Shown: positions 1-7,322, counted from the first letter of the stretch. The stretch is DNA of 64,000 nt from CBFDBF01 sp050287965 (GCA_050287965.1 JBNKCX010000029.1:1-64000); one strand, 5' to 3'. Numbers and translations: made by a program. Notes: generated by a model from the letters alone, not told the origin.

Positions 1-1
1 C

Positions 2-130
2 CGGGGCCTGTCCAAAATCCAGGCATTGGTCATCCTCGCCAGAAAGCTTGCGCGGGTCGCATTTGCCCTACTCAAAAACCAGTCAACTTATCAGCCCGGG
101 GGGCGAGTGACTGCTTGTGCCGGGACATAG
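2..130 (+). CDS. IS110-family transposase, C-terminal fragment (cut by window edge)
   Basis: Reading from base 2 gives 42 residues ending in TAG at 128-130. They include SKIQALVILARKLARVAFAL and then LKNQ, the usual end of the IS116/IS110/IS902 transposase domain with its Ala/Arg-rich final helix. The N-terminal DEDD catalytic domain and the bridge-RNA region lie left of the window, so intactness cannot be judged. The stop is only 7 bases from the stop of the convergent RAYT gene. IS110-group elements have short right ends and several members insert into REP sequences, so insertion next to this RAYT/REP locus is plausible. The family call rests on the C-terminal pattern only. Confidence 0.7.
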   Translation, partial: RGLSKIQALVILARKLARVAFALLKNQSTYQPGGRVTACAGT

Positions 131-136
131 AATCTC

Positions 137-580
137 CTACAGCCACACCGAATCCCAATGGGGATATTGGCCTACGGATTCCACCAACCCGGCGCGGAGA
201 GGGTTGGCAACGATATATCGTGCCAACGATTTCAGATCCTCTTCTCTGCGGACTGCACGATCATAAAACCCTTTTTGCCAAACGTTCTCTCCAATGCGCC
301 TGCTGGATATTGATTTGACCGAACGAGTTACCTGAGACAGATCGCAATCCTTTTCCAATCGCATTAACCAATGCAGATGATCCGGCATTACAACGAAACA
401 GAGCGTCTGCGTCCGTTGCATGGCGGCGTTTTCCCGTAGCACATGAATCAGTTGACGGGCGTGGTTGAAGTTATTGAACACCGGTTGCCTGTTGTGGGTG
501 GCGGTGGTGATGAAATAGATGCGGTTGGTTTCGGAGACACGTCCTTTGCGTAGCCGATGGGCGTGGGGTTTTTCCGTCAT
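137..580 (-). CDS. REP-associated tyrosine transposase (RAYT, Y1 HUH family)
   Basis: A 147-residue single-domain Y1/HUH transposase of the IS200-like RAYT branch, a nuclease that nicks and joins single-stranded REP DNA. The HUH metal motif is seen as MPDHLHW (His68, His70) and the candidate nucleophile is Tyr106 in GFYDRAVR. The length is normal for the family and no frameshift is seen. The frame is open to 670, but ATG 580 is preferred because GGAAGGA lies just upstream and the protein then begins near the conserved region. REP hairpins headed by GTAGGAG lie just upstream (635-720), and a divergent REP of the same family occurs at 59406-59429. RAYTs are usually domesticated single-copy genes, so activity is not implied. 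Confidence 0.9.
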   Translation of the reverse strand: MTEKPHAHRLRKGRVSETNRIYFITTATHNRQPVFNNFNHARQLIHVLRENAAMQRTQTLCFVVMPDHLHWLMRLEKDCDLSQVTRSVKSISSRRIGENVWQKGFYDRAVRREEDLKSLARYIVANPLRAGLVESVGQYPHWDSVWL

Positions 581-634
581 CGTCTGGGTCCTTCCATCTG
601 ATGGGATAGGGGATGATTCTATTCCATCGCCCAT

Positions 635-658
635 GTAGGAGCCCAGTCCTCTGGGCGA
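635..658 (+). repeat. REP element, hairpin headed by GTAGGA
   Basis: GTAGGA is followed by a perfect GCCCAG-TCCT-CTGGGC hairpin (641-656). A conserved head tetranucleotide plus hairpin is the classical RAYT substrate layout. The RAYT gene is 55 bases away and reads outward from it. Confidence 0.8.
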
Positions 659-677
659 TGCGGGGCCCATACGGGTT

Positions 678-693
678 TGTAGGGTTTCCTACA
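678..693 (+). promoter_or_regulatory. Putative NifA upstream activator sequence (TGT-N10-ACA)
   Basis: TGT (678-680), ten bases, ACA (691-693) fit the NifA enhancer consensus exactly, and the half-sites extend as GTAGG/CCTAC. It lies 73 bases upstream of a consensus sigma-54 promoter, so it is centred about 107 bases before the inferred start, a normal distance. It sits between two inverted REP heads. Confidence 0.75.
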
Positions 694-702
694 TAGGGCG
701 TT

Positions 703-720
703 CAAAGCACGTGCTCCTAC
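703..720 (-). repeat. REP-like element, opposite orientation
   Basis: On the minus strand GTAGGA (720-715) is followed by the self-complementary GCACGTGC. With the REP at 635-658 it forms an inverted pair of heads (BIME-like) flanking the NifA site. The hairpin is shorter than in the other copy. Confidence 0.5.
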
Positions 721-766
721 GCGGGTTGCTCTTCGTAACACACTGAAAAATAAGCATAAAGATTTA

Positions 767-782
767 TGGCACGGTGCTTGCT
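767..782 (+). promoter_or_regulatory. Sigma-54 (RpoN) promoter of the nifV operon
   Basis: TGGCACG-GTGC-TTGCT matches the sigma-54 consensus TGGCACG-N4-TTGCW at every position, with GG at -24 and GC at -12 correctly spaced. The inferred start is near 793, just before the nifV ribosome binding site (TAAGGAG, 795-801). A NifA-type enhancer lies upstream at 678-693. Confidence 0.9.
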
Positions 783-807
783 CTCACCTTCTGGTAAGGA
801 GCGAGCC

Positions 808-1962
808 ATGAACACAGAGATACCGAAGGTCATTATCAACGACACCACCCTGAGGGACGGGGAGCAGTCCGCCGGTGTCGCTTTTTCCCTGGCGGAGAAG
901 CTGGCCATCGCCCAGGCCCTCGACACCCTGGGGGTGCCGGAGCTGGAGATCGGCATCCCCTCCATGGGGGAGGAGGAACGCCGCTCCATCAGGGCGGTAA
1001 AAGAGGTGGTGAAAAACGCCCGGCTGATGGTCTGGTGCCGGATGCAGAGCCGGGACATCGCCCAATGCAAGGGACTGGGAGTGGACAGCGTGGACCTCTC
1101 GATACCGATGTCGGACCAACAGATCATCAACAAACTGGGACGTTCCCGGGAGTGGGTCCTGGAGCAGATCGATCACTGCGTCGGCGAGGCCCTGGAACTG
1201 GGGCTGGAGGTCTGTGTCGGCGGCGAAGACGCCTCCCGCGCCGATCCCGAGTTTCTCTGGCGGGTGGTGGAACGGGCGCAACTGGCCGGTGCCCGCAGAT
1301 TCCGCTTCGCCGATACCGTCGGCATCATGGAGCCGTTCGGGGTGTACGAAACCCTGCGCAATCTCCGTTCCGTGACCGACCTGGAGATCGAGATGCATGC
1401 CCATGACGATCTCGGTCTCGCCACCGCCAATACCCTGGCCGCCATCCGCGGCGGCGCCACCCATGTCAACACCACCGTCCACGGTCTTGGGGAACGGGCC
1501 GGTAACGCCCCCCTGGAAGAGGTGGTGATGGGATTGCGTTGCTTTTTTTATCAGGGGCAGGAGATCGACATGGCCCACTACGACACGGTCTCGCGCCTGG
1601 TGGAACGGGCCTCCGGCCGTAGCGTCGGCTGGCAGAAGAGTCTGGTGGGTGCCGGTGTGTTCACCCACGAGGCCGGTATTCACGTGGACGGTCTGCTGAA
1701 GGATCGACGTAACTACCAGGGCGTCGACCCGGCGGAGGTCGGACGCGATCATCGGTTTGTCCTGGGCAAGCACTCCGGCAGTCGCGCGGTGATGCAGGCC
1801 TATGCGGAGATGGGAGTGGAGCTGAGCCGCCAGCAGGCGGAGACCCTGATCCTGCTGGTGCGCAATCATGTGGCCCAGTACAAACGGCCGCCGGAGGGTC
1901 CGGATCTGCGCCGTTTCTATGCGCAGATCAAAGAGGAGAGTATCGGATGTACACAACAGTGA
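808..1962 (+). CDS. nifV: Homocitrate synthase NifV
   Basis: Condenses acetyl-CoA and 2-oxoglutarate to homocitrate, the organic ligand of the nitrogenase FeMo-cofactor. The 384-residue protein has the DRE-TIM metallolyase signature DTTLRDGEQ (12-20), the metal-binding HAHDD (197-201) and HGLGERAGNA (225-234), and GIHVDG in the C-terminal part. It is distinguished from LeuA by its length, which lacks the LeuA regulatory domain, and by its nif context. ATG 808 is chosen over the in-frame start at 766 because TAAGGAG lies at 795-801 and the 766 start lies upstream of the sigma-54 promoter. It is the first gene of the operon and overlaps cysE by 16 bases. Confidence 0.95.
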   Translation: MNTEIPKVIINDTTLRDGEQSAGVAFSLAEKLAIAQALDTLGVPELEIGIPSMGEEERRSIRAVKEVVKNARLMVWCRMQSRDIAQCKGLGVDSVDLSIPMSDQQIINKLGRSREWVLEQIDHCVGEALELGLEVCVGGEDASRADPEFLWRVVERAQLAGARRFRFADTVGIMEPFGVYETLRNLRSVTDLEIEMHAHDDLGLATANTLAAIRGGATHVNTTVHGLGERAGNAPLEEVVMGLRCFFYQGQEIDMAHYDTVSRLVERASGRSVGWQKSLVGAGVFTHEAGIHVDGLLKDRRNYQGVDPAEVGRDHRFVLGKHSGSRAVMQAYAEMGVELSRQQAETLILLVRNHVAQYKRPPEGPDLRRFYAQIKEESIGCTQQ

Positions 1963-2726
1963 GAAATATGGGCGGCATCAGTGTGGAGCAGCCGGCGCCG
2001 GTATCCCTGCTGCGTCTATTGCGGGAGGATGTTTCCTGTGTCTTCCAGCGCGACCCGGCGGCAAGAACACGGTTTGAAATCATAACCACCTACCCGGGGG
2101 TTCATGCGGTGCTGCTCTATCGCCTGGCCAACCGGCTGTGGCGGCGGGGCTGGCGTTATCTGCCGCGCCTGATCTCCTTTGTCGGGCGTCTCTGGTCCGG
2201 CGTCGATATCCATCCCGGCGCCACCATCGGCCGTCGCTTCTTTATCGATCACGGCAGCGGCGTGGTCATCGGTGAGACCGCCGAGGTTGGGAATGACGTA
2301 ACCCTGTATCACGGCGTAACCCTGGGCGGCGTTTCCTGGAACAAGGGTAAACGCCATCCCACCCTGGGCGATCATGTGGTGGTGGGTGCGGGTGCCAAGA
2401 TCCTCGGACCGATCACTGTGGGCAGAAATGCTCGGGTGGGGGCCAACTCGGTGGTTATTGCGCCGGTGCCGGAAGGAAAGACGGTGGTGGGTATACCGGG
2501 CAAGGTGGTGCAGTCGACGGACCGTCCGATGAGCGACTCCCTGGAGGGAATCGACCTGAATCATCATCTGATTCCAGACCCGGTAGCGGATGCGGTGACC
2601 TGTCTGCTGGAACGGATTCGTATTCTGGAGCAGAAGGTCGGCATCAATAAAGAAACGCCGGGCAGCGGAGCCGGTGAGGAGGAGTGTGTCCGATGTAACG
2701 GACAGCAGGTTTGCGATCCGCTTTGA
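1947..2726 (+). CDS. cysE: Serine O-acetyltransferase, nif-associated CysE
   Basis: Makes O-acetylserine for cysteine synthesis, presumably boosting cysteine supply to the NifS/NifU iron-sulfur machinery. The 259-residue protein has an N-terminal helical region and a left-handed beta-helix from about residue 85, with IHPGATIG, the active-site IDHGSGVVIGE (Asp101, His102) and LYHGVTLGG. A C-terminal extension ends in CVRCNGQQVC, unlike the E. coli CysE tail used for cysteine feedback, so feedback may differ (inference). It starts inside nifV behind AAGAGGAG, indicating translational coupling. The same nifV-cysE order occurs in Azotobacter vinelandii. Confidence 0.93.
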   Translation: MYTTVRNMGGISVEQPAPVSLLRLLREDVSCVFQRDPAARTRFEIITTYPGVHAVLLYRLANRLWRRGWRYLPRLISFVGRLWSGVDIHPGATIGRRFFIDHGSGVVIGETAEVGNDVTLYHGVTLGGVSWNKGKRHPTLGDHVVVGAGAKILGPITVGRNARVGANSVVIAPVPEGKTVVGIPGKVVQSTDRPMSDSLEGIDLNHHLIPDPVADAVTCLLERIRILEQKVGINKETPGSGAGEEECVRCNGQQVCDPL

Positions 2727-2747
2727 GCGAAATTGGAAGGGGCGAAT

Positions 2748-3266
2748 ATGGATCTGTTGGATTTTAGAGAAGTGGAGTTGTATTTCGATGAGCCGTTGCA
2801 TGAAGAGGCGGCTCGTTGTCTGGAACGGGCCGCCAAGAACTATGGGGGGCGACCCGCGGAGACGGCGCTGTTACGGGCCTACTTTCTGGAGCCGGAACAT
2901 CCCTTGGTGCTGGTGGCGCTGCAGCGTTTTTTCTTTTATCAGCATCGTCACCAGGAGGCTCTGCTGGTTGTGGAACGGGTGTTGCGCGTCCTGGCGGTTC
3001 GGTTGCGGCTGCCGGAGGACTGGCGGGAACTTACCGAGGCCAGGTTTGGAAACGGGGTGATGGTCTCCATGACCCTGATCCGTTTTTACATGATGGCGTT
3101 AAAGGTGGCGGGATATCTGGAACTGCGATTGGGCGACTATCAGTCAGCCATCGCCCGGTTGGAGAAGGTTGCGGAACTCGATTCAAAGAACAGACTGGAT
3201 GCTCAGGCGCTGATCAACGTGGCGCGCGAGGCGATGAGTGAAGGACAGGCCGCGGTGTCACTATAG
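2748..3266 (+). CDS. Nif-cluster conserved protein, TPR-like helical
   Basis: A 172-residue soluble, all-helical protein of unknown function. It occupies the place of the uncharacterised orf7/orf8 genes between cysE and nifW in Azotobacter-type nif clusters. The second half reads like a tetratricopeptide unit (YLELRLGDYQSAIARLEKVA, then an Asp-Ser-Lys turn), suggesting a scaffold or chaperone-like role. ATG 2748 is chosen because GGAAGGGG precedes it by 5 bases; an in-frame TTG at 2733 has no ribosome site. It lies 21 bases after cysE in the same operon. The function assigned is positional only. Confidence 0.7.
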   Translation: MDLLDFREVELYFDEPLHEEAARCLERAAKNYGGRPAETALLRAYFLEPEHPLVLVALQRFFFYQHRHQEALLVVERVLRVLAVRLRLPEDWRELTEARFGNGVMVSMTLIRFYMMALKVAGYLELRLGDYQSAIARLEKVAELDSKNRLDAQALINVAREAMSEGQAAVSL

Positions 3267-3314
3267 GGCCGTCCTCGGGCATAACGGAAAAATTTATGAC
3301 TTGGGAGAAAACCG

Positions 3315-3644
3315 ATGGGTAGCAGTGAGCTTGAACTGGATATGGAGGAACTCAGCAGTGCTGAGGAGTTTCTGGAATATTTCGCTATCCGATATGAACC
3401 TTCGATAGTGCATGTCAACCGGCTGCACATCCTGCAGCGCTTCCACGACTATATCGACGGCATCGATGTTTTGCCGCAAGACGCTGAACAACAACGGGAA
3501 CTGTATGCCGGGTTGCTCTACCGCGCTTACAGTGATTTTGTCCATTCGGACGCGCGCACGGAGAAGGTGTTCAAGGTGTTTCGGATGCATGAACCGTTCA
3601 GCGTTCAGGTGTCCTTGAGTGATCTGACGAAACAGGTGGGATAG
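3315..3644 (+). CDS. nifW: Nitrogenase-stabilising protein NifW
   Basis: NifW associates with the MoFe protein and protects or helps mature it. The 109-residue protein matches the family in length and carries its conserved N-terminal block: LSSAEEFLEYF, then VHVNRLHILQRFHDY. The start is ATG 3315 behind GGGAGAA. It is followed after one base by nifZ, so the two are probably translationally coupled. Confidence 0.95.
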   Translation: MGSSELELDMEELSSAEEFLEYFAIRYEPSIVHVNRLHILQRFHDYIDGIDVLPQDAEQQRELYAGLLYRAYSDFVHSDARTEKVFKVFRMHEPFSVQVSLSDLTKQVG

Positions 3645-3645
3645 G

Positions 3646-4101
3646 GTGCGACCGAAGTTTGAATATGGCGAGGCGGTGCGGGTGGTGCGTAATCTGCGCA
3701 ACGACGGCACCTATCCCGGAGAACCCACGGGCCGTGTCCTGGTGCGCCGGGGCAGTGTCGGCTATGTGCGGGATGTGGGTACCTTTCTGCAGGATCAGCT
3801 GATCTATTCGGTGGACTTTATCGACAGCAACAGGATCGTGGGTTGCCGCGAGCAGGAGCTGCAGCTGGAAAGTGATCCCTGGGTCCCCAGCCGCTTCGAG
3901 TTCCGGGAGAAGGTAACCCCGAAAATGGCCCTGGCCATCGCCGGCGACGTGATCGCCGGACCCGGTGACGAGGGGGAGATCGAAAAGGTGTTGCGGGAGC
4001 AGGAAGGTGGTCCGATTTATCACGTGCGTTTCAGCGGGCGCACTCTGCAGGTCCCGGAGGGGGCGCTGGAATCTCTGCAGCCGGAGTCCGGGGAGGAGTA
4101 A
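3646..4101 (+). CDS. nifZ: Nitrogenase P-cluster maturation protein NifZ
   Basis: NifZ assists conversion of the second P-cluster precursor pair in the MoFe protein. The 151-residue product shows two related beta-rich halves: FEYGEAVRVVRNLRNDGTYP with GYVRDVGTF, then a second stretch with GDVIAGPGDEGEIEKV, as in long NifZ proteins. The start is GTG 3646, one base after the nifW stop. Its TAA overlaps the nifM ATG by one base. Confidence 0.93.
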   Translation: MRPKFEYGEAVRVVRNLRNDGTYPGEPTGRVLVRRGSVGYVRDVGTFLQDQLIYSVDFIDSNRIVGCREQELQLESDPWVPSRFEFREKVTPKMALAIAGDVIAGPGDEGEIEKVLREQEGGPIYHVRFSGRTLQVPEGALESLQPESGEE

Positions 4102-4979
4102 TGATCTTGGCCGATAAAAAGCAGGAACTCTCCGCGGAATTCAATTACCACCTGTTGCGTAATGCGCTGAATGAGTTCGGCAGGAATCTGGAGCAGCTCA
4201 ATCCCAGTGAATACGAGCAGGTCTATCGCAAGGCGGTCAGGAGTTACGAACTGGAGTCGTTGGTGCTCGTCTCGCCGCAGGCGGAAGGGCTGGTAATACC
4301 GGAAGAGCAGTTGGATCAGTCGATGACCGGCGTAGCCGCACGCTACGACAGCCACGAGGAGTTTCTGCAGGATCTGCAGACCAACGGGTTGGACGAGGAC
4401 GGTCTGCGTCATGCGCTTTGTCGTGAGCTGATGTTCGACGCGGTAATGCAGCGGGTGGCGGCCGAGAGTGCGCCGGTCAGCGATGTGGATGTGCGCCTGT
4501 TTTATGAGATGCATCGGGAGCGGTTCGAGCAGCCGGAGCAGCGGGTTGCCCGGCATATCCTGATAACGGTGAATCCGGATTTCCCGGAAAACACGCGGGA
4601 CGCCGCCCGCGCGAGGATGGAGCTGGTGGTGGAGAAACTGGCCGGCCGCGCCAATCGTTTCCCCCAGTTCGCCAAACGCTACTCCGAGTGTCCCACGGTG
4701 ATGGAGGAGGGCAGGCTCGGTGAGATAAAGGCGGGTCAGCTTTACCCGGAGCTGGACGCCGTGCTTTTTTCCATGGAAGAGGGGGAGATCAGCGCGGTCA
4801 TCGAGTCGGAAATGGGTTTTCACATCCTGCTGTGCGAGAGGATCAGACCGGCGAAACAGCTGCCGTTCGCCAAGGTGGAGCTGAAGATTCGTGAGATACT
4901 GGAGCAGCGTCACCGGCGCAGTTGTCAGAAGAACTGGTTGGCCGGACTGAAGGAAAAGTCTCGGATTTCCCTGTCCTGA
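4101..4979 (+). CDS. nifM: NifM, parvulin-type peptidyl-prolyl isomerase
   Basis: NifM is needed to mature the Fe protein NifH in Azotobacter and Klebsiella, probably by prolyl isomerisation. The 292-residue cytoplasmic protein has a helical N-terminal half and a PpiC/rotamase domain (about 140-245) with QRVARHILIT, FAKRYSECPT, GRLGEI and ESEMGFHILL. No signal peptide is seen, which separates it from SurA/PrsA-type PpiC proteins. It overlaps nifZ by one base and closes the recognisable nif run. Confidence 0.93.
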   Translation: MILADKKQELSAEFNYHLLRNALNEFGRNLEQLNPSEYEQVYRKAVRSYELESLVLVSPQAEGLVIPEEQLDQSMTGVAARYDSHEEFLQDLQTNGLDEDGLRHALCRELMFDAVMQRVAAESAPVSDVDVRLFYEMHRERFEQPEQRVARHILITVNPDFPENTRDAARARMELVVEKLAGRANRFPQFAKRYSECPTVMEEGRLGEIKAGQLYPELDAVLFSMEEGEISAVIESEMGFHILLCERIRPAKQLPFAKVELKIREILEQRHRRSCQKNWLAGLKEKSRISLS

Positions 4980-5016
4980 CCGGCTGTCGTAGCGGAAAGG
5001 GGGCTCGTCGTACTCT

Positions 5017-5949
5017 ATGATCTTCGAAGATATCGCCTGGCTGGAGCATGCCGTAGTTGAAGAGATAAAGGGGCGTCTGCCCGCCGCTGTCCAACCGCGG
5101 TCACCGGTACGGGGGCCGCGTCGCAGCGCCCTGATGGTTTCGGCCCATCGGGTGAAGCATCTCAACAAGCTGGACCAACTGGCTGCCGATCTGGCCATCA
5201 TCAACCTAGAAGACGGTGTGGCGCCGGAGGAGAAACCCCGGGCGCGGGCGTTGGCGGCCCTGTTCGTGGCAGCGGCCAGGGAAGTGCGCAGCGAACTGGT
5301 GGTGCGGGTGAACCCACTGGGTGAAGGTGGCGAGGAGGATATCGCGCTTATCAACCGGGTAGTGCCGGATGCCGTTCGTATCCCCAAGGTGCGAACGGCG
5401 GAAGAGGTGGCGCGGGTCTGCGACCTGGTGGATCCGGCAATCAGGATTCATCTCTCCATCGAAACCGGCGCCGCCCTGCGCAATCTTCCCGCGTTGCGGG
5501 TGGAGGAGCGGGTGGATACGGTGTATCTGGGTATCCTGGATCTCTGCGCGGATCTGGGTCTGCCCCAGTCGATCATAACGCCGGACAACCCCACGGCCCG
5601 GTATCTGTTATCCCGTTTTCTCGTGGAGGCGCGGATCGCCGGTTTTCAACCGGTTTCGTTCGTGTTCCAGGAGTATAAGGACCTGAGTACCTTCGAGCAG
5701 TGGTGCCGCCTGGAACGGCGCATGGGCTTCACCGCCAAGGGCTGTATTTCGCCGGGCCAGGTGGAGGCGGCCAACCGGATTTTCGTCCCCGACCTCGAAG
5801 AGCTGGAACGGGCCAGGGCCATTGTGGACTGTTTCGAGGCGGAAGCGGCGAAGGGCAATACCGGCTTCGTGCACGAGCAGTACGGCTTCATCGACGAACC
5901 CGTCTACCGGGGCGCATTGGCGGTGATCGGCAGACAGGGGCCGGGTTGA
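5017..5949 (+). CDS. HpcH/HpaI aldolase or citrate-lyase beta-like (CitE-like) protein
   Basis: A 310-residue TIM-barrel protein of the HpcH/HpaI-CitE family, which splits or forms C-C bonds in acyl-CoA or oxo-acid substrates. Family marks are RSALMVSAHR, INLEDGVAPEEK, VRVNPLG, SIETGAALRN (Mg-binding Glu) and LGILDLCADLGL (acidic ligand), with a C-terminal GCISPGQV segment. No citrate lyase alpha, gamma or ligase gene is nearby, so a true citrate lyase is unlikely. It follows nifM by 37 bases on the same strand and may be cotranscribed. A link to homocitrate or acetyl-CoA metabolism is speculation; the substrate is unknown. Confidence 0.8.
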   Translation: MIFEDIAWLEHAVVEEIKGRLPAAVQPRSPVRGPRRSALMVSAHRVKHLNKLDQLAADLAIINLEDGVAPEEKPRARALAALFVAAAREVRSELVVRVNPLGEGGEEDIALINRVVPDAVRIPKVRTAEEVARVCDLVDPAIRIHLSIETGAALRNLPALRVEERVDTVYLGILDLCADLGLPQSIITPDNPTARYLLSRFLVEARIAGFQPVSFVFQEYKDLSTFEQWCRLERRMGFTAKGCISPGQVEAANRIFVPDLEELERARAIVDCFEAEAAKGNTGFVHEQYGFIDEPVYRGALAVIGRQGPG

Positions 5950-5983
5950 ATACGATTCCAATTCCTATCGCGCTCTTTGTGAC

Positions 5984-6011
5984 TTGACTAGACCGACCGG
6001 TCAACTATACT
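5984..6011 (+). promoter_or_regulatory. tetR promoter with overlapping palindromic operator
   Basis: TTGACT (5984-5989) and TATACT (6006-6011) lie 16 bases apart, a strong sigma-70 pair. The palindrome GACCGGTC (5995-6002) fills the spacer, so a bound repressor would block polymerase. The expected start falls within a base or two of ATG 6019, implying a leaderless transcript. The same GACCGGTCAACTAT block recurs at 6646-6659. Confidence 0.85.
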
Positions 6012-6018
6012 GGCCGAC

Positions 6019-6621
6019 ATGATTGTTGAAATCGATACCAGGCAACGCATCCTGAAAAGCGCCCGCGACCTGTTCTATGCCCACAGCTATTTCGATGTAG
6101 GTGTGGCGGCGATCTGTGAGGCCGCCGGGGTGAAGAAGGGGAGCTTTTACCACTTCTTTCCTTCCAAACTGGACCTGACCCTGGCGGTTATCGATGAGTA
6201 CCTGGCGGAATTCAGACAACAGATCTTCGACAAGGCCTTTGCCAGGGAGATCCCGCCTCTACAGCGCCTGTCGCGCATGATCGAACTGGCTTACGGGTTC
6301 CAGAGAGGGATCTGTGACGAAACCGGCCATACCCTGGGCTGCCCTTTCGGCAATCTGGCCAGTGAACTGAGCACCAAGGAGGAGGTGATTCGCAAGAAGG
6401 TGGTCCGGGTGTTCGCCAATATGGAGCAGACCCTTCGGGATACCCTGCAGGAGGCGGCGCACCAGGGGGAACTGCCCGGTGTCGACCTGGAGGCCACGGC
6501 CAAGGCCATGACGGCCTATATCGAGGGCGTAATGCTAATGGCAAAAACCCAAAATGATCCGGAAGTGATTCGTAATCTCGGACCGGCCGTAGTAGGGCTT
6601 CGTATCATGGAAGGGGGCTAA
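6019..6621 (+). CDS. TetR/AcrR-family transcriptional repressor
   Basis: A 200-residue one-component regulator. The N-terminal domain shows RQRILKSARDLFYAHSYFDV and the recognition-helix region ICEAAGVKKGSFYHFFPSK (about 34-52). The C-terminal part, with ETGHTLGCPFGNLASELS, should bind a small ligand. There is no ribosome binding site before ATG 6019, consistent with a leaderless message. Identical operators precede this gene and the AhpD-like gene at 6792, so the likely circuit is self-repression plus control of that neighbour. The inducer cannot be told from sequence. Confidence 0.92.
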   Translation: MIVEIDTRQRILKSARDLFYAHSYFDVGVAAICEAAGVKKGSFYHFFPSKLDLTLAVIDEYLAEFRQQIFDKAFAREIPPLQRLSRMIELAYGFQRGICDETGHTLGCPFGNLASELSTKEEVIRKKVVRVFANMEQTLRDTLQEAAHQGELPGVDLEATAKAMTAYIEGVMLMAKTQNDPEVIRNLGPAVVGLRIMEGG

Positions 6622-6645
6622 AAAAAATTCGCCCCTATCTAAACT

Positions 6646-6662
6646 GACCGGTCAACTATTCT
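6646..6662 (+). promoter_or_regulatory. Second TetR operator with -10 of the AhpD-like gene
   Basis: GACCGGTCAACTAT repeats the block in front of tetR exactly. The palindrome is GACCGGTC (6646-6653) and a -10-like TATTCT lies at 6657-6662. The -35 region (CTATCT) is poor, so this promoter should be weaker or need help. The message would have a leader of about 120 bases before 6792. Confidence 0.75.
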
Positions 6663-6791
6663 ATTCTGCCCGCGGTGATGGTTCTGCGGTGCAGGGCCGC
6701 CGATCCCGGGGCTGGCGGGGACAGTGAAGTTTGTCACCGTGAAAACGGAAAAATGTTTTATGTGTAACCCATAAACCCTAAGGAGAAACAG

Positions 6792-7322
6792 ATGTCACTA
6801 CTCAACACGGTTAACCCGGAACAGGCGGAAGGCACCGTTGCCGCGATCTATCGACAGGCCGGCCAGATGATGGGATTCGTGCCCAATGCCTTGCGGCTGG
6901 ACAGTGTCAATCCCGGCCATATGGAGCGCCATTGGGCCGGTATCGGTGAGGCGATGAGTCACCCGACCCTGTCGCGGAAACTGTTCACCATGATTCGACT
7001 GCTGGTTTCGGAGATTCATCGTTGCGACTACTGCATCGGCATGAATGCCGCGATGCTGATGAACGGAGAGGGTATGTCGCGGGAAGAGATCGACCGCCTG
7101 GCCGCCGATCCCGGCAGCGCGCCCCTGAACCCGAAGGAGCGGGCCTTGTTGTTGTTCGCGCTGGACGCGGTCCGGGATTCCAACGGGGTCACTGCCGAGC
7201 AGGTGGGGGCGGTGCGAGAGGCCGGCTGCAGCGACCGGGAGATCTTCGACGCCACCGTGCACGCCAGTCAGATGGTCGCCGGCGATATCATGCTCAATGC
7301 GTTTAAGGTGCAACCGGACTGA
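6792..7322 (+). CDS. AhpD-like / carboxymuconolactone decarboxylase-family protein
   Basis: A 176-residue cytoplasmic helical protein of the AhpD-like superfamily, in the peroxidase-related branch. The CDYC pair (Cys78, Cys81) followed by IGMNAAML is the AhpD thiol motif seen in alkylhydroperoxidase-type reductases. Members reduce peroxides or serve as thiol redox partners. The ribosome site is AAGGAGA (6780-6786). The TetR operator at 6646 points to induction by a ligand of the upstream regulator, perhaps a reactive electrophile or peroxide (inference). The substrate is unknown. Confidence 0.85.
   Translation: MSLLNTVNPEQAEGTVAAIYRQAGQMMGFVPNALRLDSVNPGHMERHWAGIGEAMSHPTLSRKLFTMIRLLVSEIHRCDYCIGMNAAMLMNGEGMSREEIDRLAADPGSAPLNPKERALLLFALDAVRDSNGVTAEQVGAVREAGCSDREIFDATVHASQMVAGDIMLNAFKVQPD

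Noticed and set aside
784..1956. Long minus-strand frame opposite nifV, and similar long frames at 4020-5387, 15554-16993 and 31353-33176
   Set aside because: These mirror strongly supported genes on the other strand; long antisense frames are expected in GC-rich coding DNA.
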